NCBI RefSeq assembly: GCF_001641265.1
Contig: NW_020167544.1
Coordinates: 372,001-436,000, forward strand
From: Pseudogymnoascus destructans
Taxonomy: Eukaryota > Ascomycota > Leotiomycetes > Thelebolales > Thelebolaceae
Reading direction: 5' to 3'
Length of the DNA: 64,000 bases
The position numbers were made by a program, and so were the translations under genes. Shown here piece after piece: positions 42,628 through 52,703 of this stretch (position 1 is the first letter of the stretch; every line of letters begins with the position of its first letter). The notes beneath the pieces are model-generated. The model did not search any database and was not told the DNA's origin. It was given only the letters and a program-made list of their open reading frames with translations.

Positions 42628-44230
42628 ATGGCGAAACTCAAGGCACATGAAGAACTCTCCACTAATGCGAATACTATCAAAGCTCGCAACTGCGTCTCCA
42701 ACCTTACTGAAGATGAGAAGGCTGTTCACTTAGCACTCAAGGCTGACCATGCTGATCTGAGCTACTACTTAAAGAAGTTATATAAGTCTGCAAAGTGTAA
42801 GGATGCCTCCTTACCTAGATACTCGAAGAACCCGCCTCAGAGCTGTTACGGTCACCACAAGCATGAAATCCGACTCGGTGTGGTTTCGGACCAGTAGAGG
42901 AGGACATAGCGAGTTACACTATAGTGGGGGACGGTAAGGGTGTAGGGTTCAGGGTCGATGCGGACCTGTTGCGGTGGAAGGTTCAGGGCTAGGGTTGGGA
43001 TAACCGAGTCGGGCCCGTTTCGGGTACTTAAGGAAACAAACTTAACGGGGTTCCCCCTTCATCTTTTTTGTATCCTTCGTAGTAGACCTACAGGATAGCA
43101 TCCTTTTAGCCTCCAACTCGCACTCTCATATGCTATTACTGTGAGCTGGGTGCCCTGTGTCATTACACAAAGTATATCGCTGCCTCTACTGAAGACAAGA
43201 CACGTCTACAGAATGAATTGAAGGTTGAGCGTATTTGTGTTCGGTAAGTCCCTTCTGGTAATCTCTGGTAGCCTCAATCTAACTATAAACAGGACTGAGA
43301 AGGGTACCCATGCATCTTGCATTGCGAATCAGAAAGTCAAGAATATTAGCGCCTCTTCTTCTCCACAAGCCCCACCATCTACTCCGCCCAAACAACTTCT
43401 GTCTGAGCTTGCTGCATTTGAGGGTATCTCAAGTATTCCAATCGATGACAATCATAACAGCGAATGGGAGGATACTGAGGTTGAAGACGATTTGGAGTTG
43501 GAGCTTATGTTACAGCGCGAGATATTTTAAATGACGAGGCTGTTCTACCAGATGAGCTTTCCGATGAAGAGATCACTAGCACCCAGGCTCTCTTAACTCA
43601 AGCGCACATTGATGTATGCTACCTCATAATCTGGTAATCTTCTGGTGATACTAATAGTTGATAGGCCCATGAAGAGTCCAATTTCCGCAAGTGGCAACAT
43701 TTCTGGGATAGCTGTATCCACTCATATACGAGAAAGGCTGGAAAGCTGAGAAAGAAGCCTGAGCGTCTCTTTGAGTATATGCCGTGGATTGATGTAGAGG
43801 AAGGGTACGTCTCTGATCATCCTAGCAATCTTCTGGCAATACTAATTGTTTATTATAGCACTTTTCACGAGGTTATCCCACCACATAAATATTTCTGTTT
43901 GTACGAGCAGGCAGTTTGGAAAGTGGGCCTAATTACCAGGACCTGTGCAGTGGTACCCAAAGTCTTACAATCTTGTCGACAATGGATGGTTGCAAATATC
44001 CACTCATAGTTCTAGCTTCAAAGAGGCGTTCTTACTTGTCTACTCTAAGAAGTTTGATAAGGAAAAGTGGGCTAAGGTATCAGCTGCACAGGATATGTTG
44101 TTCCTGGAGCTAGAGTAGAGGAGAACTTGAGTTGCTAAAGTTATAGCGCTGGAGTACCTTTCGCGTTGGAAAACCAGGTATTTAAGTACTTCATCGTAGC
44201 CAGACTTCTGGTAACCTTCTGATAATCGAG
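42628..44230 (+). pseudogene. Unknown multi-intron gene (possible transposon ORF), broken
   Basis: ATG 42628 (MAKLKAHEELSTNANTIK). After removing the LTR-F insertion at 42796-43167, YKSAK joins YIAAST. Introns of 49 (43244-43292), 51 (43614-43664) and 54 bp (43805-43858) splice in frame; a frameshift occurs near 43525. Recognisable only as an acidic middle (EWEDTEVEDDLELEL) followed by a conserved-looking block, RKWQHFWDSCIHSYTRKAGK, then FEYMPWIDVEEGTFHEVIPP, HKYFCLYEQAVWKVG and WYPKSYNLVDNGWLQIST. In-frame TAG and TGA appear near 44116-44130. I do not recognise the family. All introns share a TCTGGTAAT-type motif. Confidence 0.55.
42791..43172 (-). repeat. LTR-F (42796-43167, 372 bp) with target duplication CAAAG
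   Basis: Plus strand runs TGTAAGGATGCC to GTGTCATTACA, flanked by CAAAG (42791-42795, 43168-43172). Same length as the copy in hAT-2. It disrupts the unknown gene at 42628. Confidence 0.93.
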
Positions 44231-44327
44231 CAATTTGCCAAATGCCATCTCAATACTCAGAGTTGTTTGATTCTGACAGTATTCTCAGACTCTTTTCCGT
44301 CTTCTCAACGACTATCCTCATTAAATT

Positions 44328-44586
44328 AAGTCTGTAAGGACACAGGGCACCCAGCTCACAGTAATAGCATATGAGAGTGCGAGTCAGAGGCTAAACGGAT
44401 GCTATCCTATAGGTCTACTACGAAGGATACAAAAAAGATGAAGAGAGGAACCCCCGTTGGGTCAATCTCCTTAAGTACCCGAAACGGGTCCGACTCAGCT
44501 AACCTGCCTTAACTCTTATCATGTGACCGTAACCTGCCCGACTCAGATCCTTTCCATCACTGAGGGACAGGCATCCTTACAAAGTC
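44328..44586 (+). repeat. LTR-F short form (44333-44581, 249 bp) with target duplication AAGTC
   Basis: Starts TGTAAGGACACAGGGCAC, ends GGCATCCTTACA, with AAGTC on both sides (44328-44332, 44582-44586). Compared with the 372-bp form, about 120 bp before the end are missing. The outer 8 bp of the ends are inverted repeats. Confidence 0.93.
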
Positions 44587-45007
44587 CCTGCAGGCCTTGA
44601 ATATATTGGCAAGTTAAACCAATTCGTCAAATGGACTAAGGATACACACGATATATTCATTGAGTGGTGGAAGCTATCACGATGGTATGAACAACACTCA
44701 GATCATACTACAAAACTCCTTATGAAGATTGCATGGGATTCAACCAACTGGAGTTCTCAATACTGGAGAAGTTATCACCAAGGAGCAGACCGGCTTTCTG
44801 GAGAACCATGTGTTATTTGTACTTATTGTTCGAAGGCCCTTACGCATCCTGCAATCAAGTCTGCTGGCCCAAAGTCTATGGCAACACATCTTGCATCAGA
44901 CATTTGCAAAAAGAAGTCACAGATGGGAAGGATAGTCTCTATCAAATGCGAATCAATCAAATGCAACCTCAACAAGTAAGGATTACCAGATTATTACCAG
45001 AATTATG

Positions 45008-46870
45008 TAACGTACATGTATAGCGAAAGCGCCAAACAAGCGAAAGCGCCAAAATTATCTACCCTCACGACAAACATTGCGATAAATCTACCACAACATT
45101 AGAAATCAATTGAAACTACTCGGAGTCCTCTTCCTCAGAGGTGTCTATTACAATCTGACACGTGCGCGCATTGTGCCCAGTCTCACCACACTTGCCACAG
45201 CGACGGGCACGGGTTTCTTCCCTTGGCTTCCGACCACGGCTTGCCCTTATTTCCTGCTCTACCTGCTGCACAACATCCCTCTCATCCTGTAGCTCTTGCG
45301 CCCCTTGTTGACTAAGTGATCCTCCTTGCTGTAGTCGTGTTTTCCTAGCTCTCCGGCGCTTGCTTAGTACTTCATTTGCCTGTCGTAGGTTTTGGTTCTC
45401 TCCCTTTAGCAGTGCTAATTGATGCATTATTTGCGATGCACCCTTTGTAAACTGGTCAACAGCTGCATAGATTGAGGTTGGAGAGCTATTTTGATGGCGT
45501 GAAATCCGAGTTTTAATAAATGTAGACTGTGACATAGCTTCAATTGGGTTGTTTGGTGTCTGAGAAACCCAAGGTTGAGCAGTACCTGGGCGGGAGCTTG
45601 GAGGCGTTGGTGTCCTTAACTTAAGATCAAGTGTAGATATCACTCTCTCAGGGTCAAATGGAAGAAGCCCTGCCCCTCGGAACCCGCCTCGAATGTTACT
45701 TTCCGTCATTGTAGTGTTAAATGCAGTGTGGAAGGCAGGAAAGAAGTCATCCTTTGTAATATGAGAAATATGAGCCTGCATCATATCTTCAATTTGCCGA
45801 CCATAGGCCTGCTTTAACGGGCCGAAACAGCCAACATCAAGTGGCTGGAGTAGATGAGAAGAGTGAGCAGGCATACAAAGCGTAATAATGTTGTGTTCCT
45901 TGCAGTACTCCTCAAACTCATCTGAGTGGTGGCTCTCATGACCATCAAGGACTAACAAGCGATAACCACCAACACTCCGGCCTTTGTATGCTTCTCAAAG
46001 TGCTGAATCCAATCCATGCCTCTCTCGTTTGTAGTCCAGCCATTTTCAGTAACAGAAATCACCCAATCGCTTGAAAATCCACTATTCTCATACCAAGATG
46101 TAAGGTGGTTTTTGCCTGCAACAATGATAAATGGTGGTACTGCCCAACCTTGAGAACTAACGCCTTGGATTACTGTAACCCATTCCCGATTACCAGGCTG
46201 TACCTTCTTTGCTTTTGCCCGCCCGTCTGAGCTTGTTACAACCATAGCAGTTGAGATAACGCCCATCATAAACCCAGTCTCATCAAAGTTGTAGATATCT
46301 GCTTCATCGATACCATATTTCGCAATTGTGTTACGCACAAGCTCAAACCAGCCATTAATAACTTCTGGATCTTCGCACTTAGCCCTCTGGTAGTCGTATT
46401 TGCGCTGAAAGCGTGTCTGGAGCTCTACACGCCGCTTAACAAAGTTTGAAGCCCAACGCGACCCAACGCGTGACGCGTCGCGTGTTGCAAGTAGTCGACT
46501 TGCCATATCTTCAACAACAGACAGCCGAGGAGGAAACCCTTTGGCAGCTAGGTCGAGTATATACTGAACAAGGACGGACTCCTCTAGGTTAGTTAATTTC
46601 CGTGAGTTGGCTTGGATATCGCGTCGTGAAGGTACACCTTCTAGACGACGACCTAGCTTGCGGTGGTCCACAGAATAGATCCTAGCAGCAACTCGAAGGC
46701 GTAACTTTGGGTCGCTTTGCATAGCCTGGATAGCTAGCACTAATTGGCTTTCATCGTTTTTATGGGGCATGTTTTGTTGTTGAGGAATTTAACATTTAGT
46801 TGGGGGGTTTGGTCACCGCATCATTTTGGCGCTTTCGCTTGTTTGGCGCTTTCGCTATACATGTACGTTA
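45008..46870 (-). mobile_element. Fot-1b: Fot1/pogo-type transposon (45010-46868) with TA duplication
   Basis: 1,859 bp with the same 46-bp terminal inverted repeats as Fot-1a (45010-45055, 46823-46868) and TA duplications. Apart from the LTR in copy a, the two differ at only a handful of positions over 1.86 kb. It sits in an intron-like part of hAT-3, so it is younger than that element. Confidence 0.96.
45116..46770 (-). pseudogene. Fot-1b transposase, one-base frameshift
   Basis: Same 530-odd-residue protein as Fot-1a (ATG 46770, MPHKNDESQLV; stop at 45116). One G is missing near 45980 (CCGGCC where copy a has CCGGGCC), so the frame changes after EKHTKA and the first product ends KAGVLVVIAC. 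The downstream half restarts in frame with LVLDGHESHHSDEFEEY and is otherwise complete, including the CCHC knuckle. It is the closest to functional of all transposase genes in the window. Confidence 0.92.
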
Positions 46871-47396
46871 GGTTAATACCTATAATAAGATCATATTCTC
46901 ACACAAGAGACATTTTATGAACAAGTTCTATACACAGTTATCTTGACTCATAGCTCGTTCCGCTCAGTCGAGGATCCTCATCAAGACCCTATAAATACTT
47001 TAGGTATTAGTAGGTCTGGCCGGCCTCATCAAGCAAGGTGGAGGGATGTTCTTAAGCATATATAATAGATAATAGCGTTCTAATAATCTTCTGATAATCA
47101 TGGTACTTAGATAGAGGAATATACATGATTCGTTCTCACAGCTTACTAGAGATGGCGAGAGTGATGCTAATAGATGTAATACTTTAACTTAACCATAAAA
47201 CAGTATTAATCGTATGAGGGACTGTTCACATGATGCATAAATCTTACACGTGATAGCCGAGTACTCACCGGGTTTTTACAGAGTAACTGAGTATTGACCT
47301 CACTCACCGAGTCGAGTAAAAGGTTCAGCTACTCACCCAGCTGAGTAACCCACTGAGCGAGTGAGCCGAGTATTGAGCGAGTAGTGCGCAGCCTAC
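46871..47396. other. hAT-3 tail with subterminal GAGT repeats
   Basis: 47270-47390 is dense in imperfect GAGTACTCACC, GAGTAACTGAGTATTGA and CACTCACCGAGTCGAGTA units in both orientations, like subterminal hAT repeats. The sequence ends in GTAGTGCGCAG just before Copia resumes at about 47397. Confidence 0.5.
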
Positions 47397-48170
47397 TCGT
47401 GACACATGATGTTTGACGAAAAAGCCTTCGTCAACTACGCCGTCCTAGACAAGCCGATTCCAGTTAGGTTGGCCAACGGGATGGAAATCCAAGCAATCGC
47501 CGAAGGAACCGTCAGCTTCAATATAGCTGTAAGGGGCGGCAAGCGCCGTATCCAGCTTCACGAAGTGCTACATGTGCCAAAGCTCGCTGGAACCTCGTCT
47601 CGGTCTCTCATCTGCAAGATAAGGGGATCATGACAAGGACGACCAGCAGCGGCAGGATGTTGCTTGAGCTCAACCAGATAATCGGCATTGCCGTTCGATC
47701 TGGGCGCTCTTACGTCCTTGACGGCACCTAGGAAGGCGCCGTCACTGCGCTCCGCGCAGTGGCGATGTCACCATGCTTTGGCATCGGCGATATGGACACT
47801 TGAGCTCAAAGAGTCTGAGCCTGGCTCACACCGCTGTTGACGGTCTGCCAGGGCCAATTGGTGAACTCGCGGACCCATGTAAAGAGTGCCTACTCAACAA
47901 GAGTACGCGGGTTATCAATAGAAAGGCATCAGAGCACGCAAAAGCCCCCCTCGACAGAACACACAGCGATATCTAGGGGCCTTACCGCTCCCCGGAAATA
48001 CACAGTAAGAGCACTTACTTTATCACCTTTACGGACGACTATACACGGAAGACTTGGGTCTATATCATGCATTCGAGGGACCAACTCGAAGCGTCTTTAT
48101 AGGGTTTATGGTCCGGGTCGAAAGAGAGACAGGACGGAAGATCAAGATTGTACACTGGCGCGTGACTCCA
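47397..48170 (+). pseudogene. Copia polyprotein, protease to integrase (part 2)
   Basis: Resumes with CTCGTGACACATGATG, that is S-stop-HMMFDEKAF, directly continuing the DSGCS of part 1. Then protease (PVRLANGMEI, LHEVLHVPKLAG), the GAG-pre-integrase domain (LWHRRYGHLSSKSLSLAHT, DPCKECLLNKST) and the integrase start (GPYRSPEIHSKSTYFITF, DDYTRKTWVYI). Two TAG codons and at least two frameshifts are present. RT and RNase H are missing; the sequence passes into kinase-like DNA near 48170. Confidence 0.8.
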
Positions 48171-48189
48171 GGCTTCAAATTTCAGGGAT

Positions 48190-50130
48190 CTATCGTAGGA
48201 GTCCGCCGTATCTACATTTTGATCTCTCCGAGCCGCAGATGGGTCGTCTCAAGTTGCTATCGATCGAGAGCAGCTCGGTCAAGTCCAGGGCCCTGGAAGA
48301 TGCTCAGCGGATGCAACTGAGTGTCAATGACTCTGCTAAGAAGGCTGGCAAGGTCCACCAAAGTATGTTCTGACTGAGCTCATCGGCAAAGGTAGCTTTG
48401 GTCGTGTGTATAAAGGGTGAGTGGTGTATCTCTTGCTCAAATGTTTCGTACAGCAATTGATCCTCTATGCACCACAGCAAAAGATATGACCACGGCAACA
48501 AGCAACAATTGTCGCTGTGAAGATCGTCGACTTAGATGAGAGCGATACCGTCGATCCTCGCAATGCAAACTCATACAGCGAATTCTTGAAAGAGACTGGC
48601 GCCCTTAAACTGTTGAGCTAGAACAAAGCGCGGAACATCAATCATGTCATTGATACATTGTTGGTTGACCAGACCGTGTGGATGGGAACGGAGTATTGTG
48701 GAGGTGGAAGTGTTGCGACGTTAGTAGTGCTCCATGTTTACCCTCCGAACGTGCGTTTTTATTCGGGGCTGATCAAGTCACAGATGAAGCCTACACCAAG
48801 GGGCCTACAAGAGAAATGGATCGTGCCAATACTTCGAGAAGTTGCGGAAGCTCTCAGATGGGTCCATGGGGCAGGTATCATTCATAGGGACGTCAAATGT
48901 ACGCATTCATGGCAAACGCCTCGTCTACTATGCTGATTGTCTCAGGCGCAAATGTACAACTCTGCGACTTTGGCGTTGCAGGTATTGTTCAGACTGCAGC
49001 AGATAAGAGATCGACGTTTATAGGAACACCACATTGGATGGCGCCTGAATTATTTGATTCAACGCGAAGCTATGGCAAAGAGGTAGATATCTGGGCGTTC
49101 GGATCTATGGTATATGAGATGGCAACGAGTCTTCCTCCAAACGCTGCCAGTGGTATCTCATACGAAATTTTAGGGAATCATTTGAAGGCTAGTATCCCAA
49201 GACTTGAATATGGAAACTACTCGACACAACTGCGAAGCCGGGTTGCCAATTGCCTCGAGGAGCTTCCAAGTTCTCGTCCAACGATAGGCGAGATTCAACA
49301 GCACCCTTACATAAACGACACCAGCTTGAAGTATCCTACTTCCACACTTCCACAAAGTTCGAGCCTTTAGGTTGTGGGAACAACACGGCGGCAGTAGAAA
49401 ATCTCTTTTTATGCTCGGTGGTGCTCCAGGATCGTCGGAAATTTTATCGCCGCAAGCCGATGACGAATGGAACTTTGGTACTACTGTTGCGTTCGATCAA
49501 AGGTTGCCAGAGAATCTATTTCTCAAGATATTTACAATATGCAAGTGGAGCTTGATACAGTTTTACCTAAGAAATTCCTGGTCCAAATCAGCGTCAGAAA
49601 AGCTTTAGACGTCGCCCTCCCCCTGAAGTTCTCGCACCCCTCGGGGCTCCAGTCGACAAGGTTTTCGATCCAAATACAATATCAGACTACGACGTTAATA
49701 GTCGAAACCAGTACGGCCGCTTAACGCAGCAACCAATGTCTGACTTGCCACTGCGCGACAATACGGCCCTTTCGATTATCAGAGACACAATGGTCAATCT
49801 CGGTAGCAACCATGACTCGGGGATTAAGCTTTTTCCTGATCTAAAAACTATCAAAGCAGGTAGGCGGGGCGACGGAGCAAATGGCTCGCATCTGGCTTAG
49901 TCGACTTCAGAGGACCAACGCTCAGTGACCCTATCGATCCCAACGGCCATCGTCATACGCAAGGCTGGAAGTTCCCTTCAATCACGCCATCTTCTTCTGT
50001 GGATATGAATCTTTCCCGTTTTCCGAGCTATGAGCCCCTTCCACTAGTCATGACACCCGGATCTAATTACTCTGTGGTTATGGAGCTAACTGGTTATGGA
50101 GTCCAGGATGGTCCTGTGCTTTCTTAACAA
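48190..50130 (+). pseudogene. STE20-type protein kinase, decayed
   Basis: A leader NDSAKKAGK is followed, after a frameshift, by YVLTELIGKGSFGRVYKG, a perfect Gly-rich loop, ending at a GTGAGT intron donor (48417). Then VAVKIVDLDESD (catalytic Lys), a TAG at 48618, MGTEYCGGGSVATL, and GIIHRDVKC at an intron (48900-48946). NVQLCDFGVAG, STFIGTPHWMAPELF and VDIWAFGSMVYEMA follow, giving all catalytic motifs of a GCK/STE20 kinase. The C-terminal extension (DEWNFGTTVAFDQRLPEN) runs on in several frames to about 50130. The first part is broken by one stop and shifts; the catalytic C-lobe is still open to 49370. Confidence 0.8.
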
Positions 50131-50582
50131 ACCAAGCACCGTCATTCAATAGCATATTCACTGATTGACCTGGACATGGGCTTACCTGATTCCACAACTG
50201 AGGTTTCTTGACCATCTACCAGCTGTTCAGATATAGGTTCTCCAACAGGTGAGAAAAAGGCCTCAGGTAACCATTTCAAGCTCGAGGGTAATGCAATTAG
50301 TCATGGAATCCAGAATGGCCTTGTATTTTCTACTACTAGAATAAGGGTTGAAGGCCATCTTGGTCAAGAGCGCCATGGCCTTCCTATCCTAAACAATCGA
50401 TATGGTTCAACGAACTCAGCCCTGACTCCAGGTTTGACACCGCCCTACCTAATGAAGCGAGCGGTGTCTTGTTTAAGCACACAAGAACCAGATCTGCCGG
50501 TCTTACCCCAGTTGGGAAAAAGAGAGACATTACTTTTCTAAGGGTACGCGTGAGCGTCCGTCGTGTTGCGATTACCCTGATA

Positions 50583-51720
50583 ATGAATGCTCTTGCGCTT
50601 ATTGAATATTGTTGTTTTTGCAATTCTTCTTACCCCAACGTCACGTCATTAGTGCCTTTACCTCTCCTCTCCTTTACCCTCAAGTTTCACCCTACCTACA
50701 AGGTCCTCATCTGCACCTCCTGTAAATATGCGCTGGTACCGAACACGATTGCAACCCATCTGCGAAATGCGCACAAAGGCCAGCTTACTTCAACAGACAT
50801 AAAAGATTGCCTTGAAATTGTTGGTGGAATGTGCCCCCAAGCACCTGACCTGGTTCGGGAAGTGGTAATTCCTCCAACTCGCCCACCTATTCCTCACGCC
50901 CTGTGCTTAGATGGTATCATGTGTCGGCTGTGCATGTCCCAAGCCTACGTCTGCCGCAACGCGAGGTCAATGAGGGTTCACTTGAGAATGGCGCATGCTT
51001 GGACGAGTGGTCAGAAAGGTGGTCGGCCGAGTAAAGCTTCTGAAGCGGCACGTATCGCCTCAGAGACATCTTTCTTTAGGGTTACAACCAGCCCTGTCGC
51101 ATGTCAGACCTTCTATCGAAGCAACTTCTTTCGATACTTTGTTGTGAAGCCTGTGATGGACACTAGGCTAGCAAGTGCCATCGCCAACTTAGGCGACAAT
51201 GCGGCGAACTCAATCCCACTTAGACTTGAAGACCAGATCACATTTCAGCTAGCTCGGAAGCTTAACGCCACGGAACCGTCTCTTCCAGGACACGGCCATC
51301 ATTATACACAGGTCTCCCCATGGTTAGACACTACTCAATGGACCCGCTATACTCAAGGCCATGATCTTCATGAGCAGCTCGTCTAATTCTCCGCCCAGAA
51401 TGCTATCGACCAGTTGGATCTAGGAGCACCCAAACTGTAGACCCCGCCGACCATCATTTTCTCGTCATTCTAGATCCTTTGACCGTATTATTGAGCAAGC
51501 CCGCACTTCACTCAAAGAAGATCGAGTAAATGTATTTGATCAGCATCGAGGCAATGGGTTCTTTCATCGTCGAAGCGCTCACCGCCCACTATTCCTTCGG
51601 TTCCGAGCGAGTGTGGGTATTCGCAGACTCGGTATATCCTCGACGGGGGTTTCGTCTGAGAGGTCGGTTTCCCAAGCTTCTCAGGCAGTCGAGTAGAGAA
51701 TTGAGCCAGCGCAGGCCCTC
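50583..51720 (+). pseudogene. OrsD/DUF3505-domain protein
   Basis: ATG 50583 (MNALALIEYCCFC) opens 267 residues to a TAA at 51384. The core is YKVLICTSCKYALVPNTIA followed by HLRNAHKG, a C2H2-like finger typical of the OrsD (DUF3505) domain. Then come CRLCMSQAYVCRNARSMRVH with HLRMAH, a second finger, and CQTFYRSNFFRYFVV. Such proteins are found in fungi in biosynthetic clusters and next to RecQ-helicase-like mobile genes. The expected continuation is visible in another frame (RSFDRIIEQARTSLKED and HRRSAHRPL, 51460-51600), so the gene is frameshifted and truncated. Confidence 0.65.
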
Positions 51721-51792
51721 TCTAGAGACGCAGAGTCTCGATAATTACCAACAAGAGTCGATGGCGGGGTATTCGCCGCGACAATGTCGAGT

Positions 51793-52062
51793 CTATGAGG
51801 TTGTGATATACTTTGGCGTACAGTCGGCAGGCTGAGCGATGATGATGATGCTAATAATAGAGAAGGGTTCTTGCGGCGGAGGGAGGCGGCGTGTTCTCGT
51901 GCAGAGGATGGCCACGAATTTGTGGTTCCGTCTCCTCACTGCTTTTACCAGGGTAGGTCCCTGTATCTCGTGGATGGTAAAGTTCGCGTCAGCTCCCTTA
52001 TCTAGGAACAGGTTGACGAGATCGAGCTTGTTGTGTTCTACGTGGTGTAACTGGGATTTCAT
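51793..52062 (-). pseudogene. Ankyrin-repeat fragment
   Basis: The minus-strand reading contains HNKLDLVNLFLDKGADANFT and TLVKAVRRRNHKFVAILC, one and a half ankyrin repeats (xxxxDLVxLLLDKGADxN). The start at 52062 is preceded by a stop, and no further repeats are visible upstream or downstream, so it is a fragment. Confidence 0.55.
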
Positions 52063-52703
52063 CTAGGAAAAGCGGTATGATGTCTGCATTGGGTATTTGC
52101 CTGAATTCAAGAACCGAGACGTTTAGGTTCATACCGTATCCAAGAATTTGCGAGACTGCGCTGGGCGATACACTCATGAATCTTTTCCCCCAAAAAACAT
52201 CAAGCCTTCGGAAATTGTAGGCGTTAGAATCAGCTGGGTCTGTGCAGTATCACGGTACGGTCTTGCTATCGTTTTGACGTGAATTAACCACCCGCGGTGG
52301 TTCAGACAATTAAGGATAGGATAGGCCAGCTTACTCCGACAGAAATAAAAGTCTTAAGATAATCTGAACTTGATCTAATTTTGTGAAACTTGATGCACTA
52401 ACGCCTATTAGATACAGCGTGAGTATTGTGGAATTCTCACTCTGTGCCCGGCATAGGGATGGCTCTTTGGATATGAAAATATAAACTATAAAATTGCTTT
52501 CGTGCCTCGGTTATATATCATGCCGCAATGAGAATGGTTACTGGAGGGCGTTGCAGTGTCAACAAACGCGAGAAGATGGAACGTTTCCTTATCGACATCG
52601 CCGTCGACTAGCGCGCCAATGATATAATCCAACCGCTTTTTTATATCTTCGACATAGCTCCCCACTATCAAACACATAACTCTCGTTAACCACCATAAAC
52701 AAA
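52063..52703. other. Intergenic, 5' flank of the TPR gene
   Basis: No gene recognised. Marks the left border of the gene-dense arm. Short CA-rich leader just before ATG 52704. Confidence 0.4.

Larger units (their letters stand above)
44242..47120 (+). pseudogene. hAT transposase with BED finger (hAT-3), interrupted twice
   Basis: From about ATG 44242 (MPSQYSELFDSDS). Removing the LTR-F at 44333-44581 and one AAGTC rejoins the coding strand. The best part, 44600-44980, reads VKWTKDTHDIFIEWWKLSRW ... QYWRSYHQGADRLSGEP, then CVICTYCSKALTHP ... MATHLASDIC, a BED-type zinc finger of the kind preceding fungal hAT transposases. An intron beginning GTAAGGATTACC at 44979 is itself split by Fot-1b at 45010. 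Decayed hAT-like sequence resumes at 46871-47110 (SSFRSVEDPH). The catalytic domain is not seen, so the element is incomplete. Confidence 0.65.
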
